Positions 34,004 through 34,144 of a stretch of 34,144 nucleotides of DNA are shown in pieces. The stretch covers positions 1 to 34,144 of the forward strand of contig DLHF01000028.1 in assembly GCA_002483085.1 (NCBI GenBank), read 5' to 3'. Both the position numbers and the translations under genes were made by a program. Source of the DNA: Ignavibacteria bacterium UBA7675 (GTDB taxonomy: Bacteria > Bacteroidota > Ignavibacteria > Kapaibacteriales > UB7675). How positions within the stretch are numbered: position 1 is the first letter of the stretch; every line of letters starts with the position of its first letter. The notes beneath the pieces were generated by a model. The model searched no databases. It was not told the origin of the DNA and saw only the letters and a program-made list of their open reading frames with translations.

Positions 34004-34038
34004 GTAGAAATAATTCTACCTTTGTAGAAAATTTTCTA
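34004..34038. promoter_or_regulatory. Pair of palindromic operator sites upstream of rsr
   Basis: GTAGAA-ATAA-TTCTAC (34004-34019) and TAGAAAATTTTCTA (34025-34038) share the half-site TAGAA-N4-TTCTA. Their centres are 20 bases apart, so they face the same side of the helix. They lie about 100-130 bases upstream of the sigma54-like promoter, the normal place for enhancer sites of sigma54 activators. Confidence 0.65.
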
Positions 34039-34070
34039 TGCGAATCCGGTTGAATAGCGAACAGCAGACG

Positions 34071-34144
34071 TGCGATTTCTATGATAAAGTCAAGTCCAAA
34101 TATCGTTGCAATAGAAGGCTTGCGATTCTATGATAAAGTCAAGT
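34071..34144. repeat. Direct repeat of 24-25 bases at the window edge
   Basis: Two copies, 34071-34095 and 34121-34144, share TGCGATT(T)CTATGATA and AAAGTCAAGT and differ only by one extra T. A 25-base unrelated segment (34096-34120) separates them, giving a 50-base period. The second copy reaches the end of the window, so its true length is unknown. Confidence 0.7.

Noticed and set aside
34071..34144. CRISPR array
   Set aside because: Only two copies are visible, the period (50) is short for CRISPR and no cas gene is present. It is kept as an unassigned repeat.

Overview
The window comes from a Bacteroidota/Chlorobi-type bacterium, possibly close to the Kapabacteria or Ignavibacteria. Five large secreted proteins end in type IX secretion (T9SS) C-terminal sorting domains. 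One promoter matches the Bacteroidota -33/-7 pattern exactly (TTTG-N19-TACTTTTG, 7670-7700). TPR-coiled-coil-LuxR regulators and choice-of-anchor-D surface proteins are also typical of that group. The phylum assignment is inferred from these traits, not from a marker gene.

Layout. From 113 to 9006, genes read on + : a T9SS protein of the HEWGTFT type, a secreted GGVHPN-motif protein, an ABC exporter, an Asp-box T9SS protein, a DsbA-like CGWC protein (preceded by a strong intrinsic terminator at 6887-6915), and an M50-like membrane metalloprotease fused to TPRs. A large AAA-ATPase/TPR protein (9157-11907, -) is followed by a secreted Sel1-repeat protein (12078-13550, +) and a broken ADP-ribosylglycohydrolase tail (13557-13766, -). 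From 14105 to 26810 four big cell-surface genes lie on - : a choice-of-anchor-D protein, an OmpA protein coupled to a Kelch/choice-of-anchor-D protein, and a C39-like cysteine peptidase candidate. A TPR/LuxR regulator follows (27107-28771, -).

The most interesting part is 28858-34144, a complete RNA-repair and RNA-surveillance operon on - : rsr (bacterial Ro60), then an 813-nt gap packed with Y-RNA-like non-coding RNAs, then rtcB (RNA ligase) and rtcA (RNA 3'-phosphate cyclase). In the gap I can fold five tandem units (U0 to U4). They share a 5' motif close to AATGCCAGCGGAACTACAT. U0 to U3 have closing stems of different sequence that stay complementary, and U1 to U3 share the same 8-nt/3-nt internal loop. 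U2 and U3 carry a circularly permuted tRNA: T-arm, then acceptor stem capped by a small loop, then D-arm. U4 has a variant of this, and U0 and U1 are reduced forms. Upstream of rsr is a sigma54-like promoter (CTGGCACGGGTTTTGAA, one mismatch) and, 100-130 bp further up, two TAGAA-N4-TTCTA palindromes with centres exactly 20 bp apart. This looks like the enhancer of an RtcR-type activator whose gene is probably just outside the window.

A dispersed intergenic repeat family (six copies or fragments, all in the same orientation) occupies most of the larger non-coding gaps. One copy abuts the broken ADP-ribosylglycohydrolase gene.
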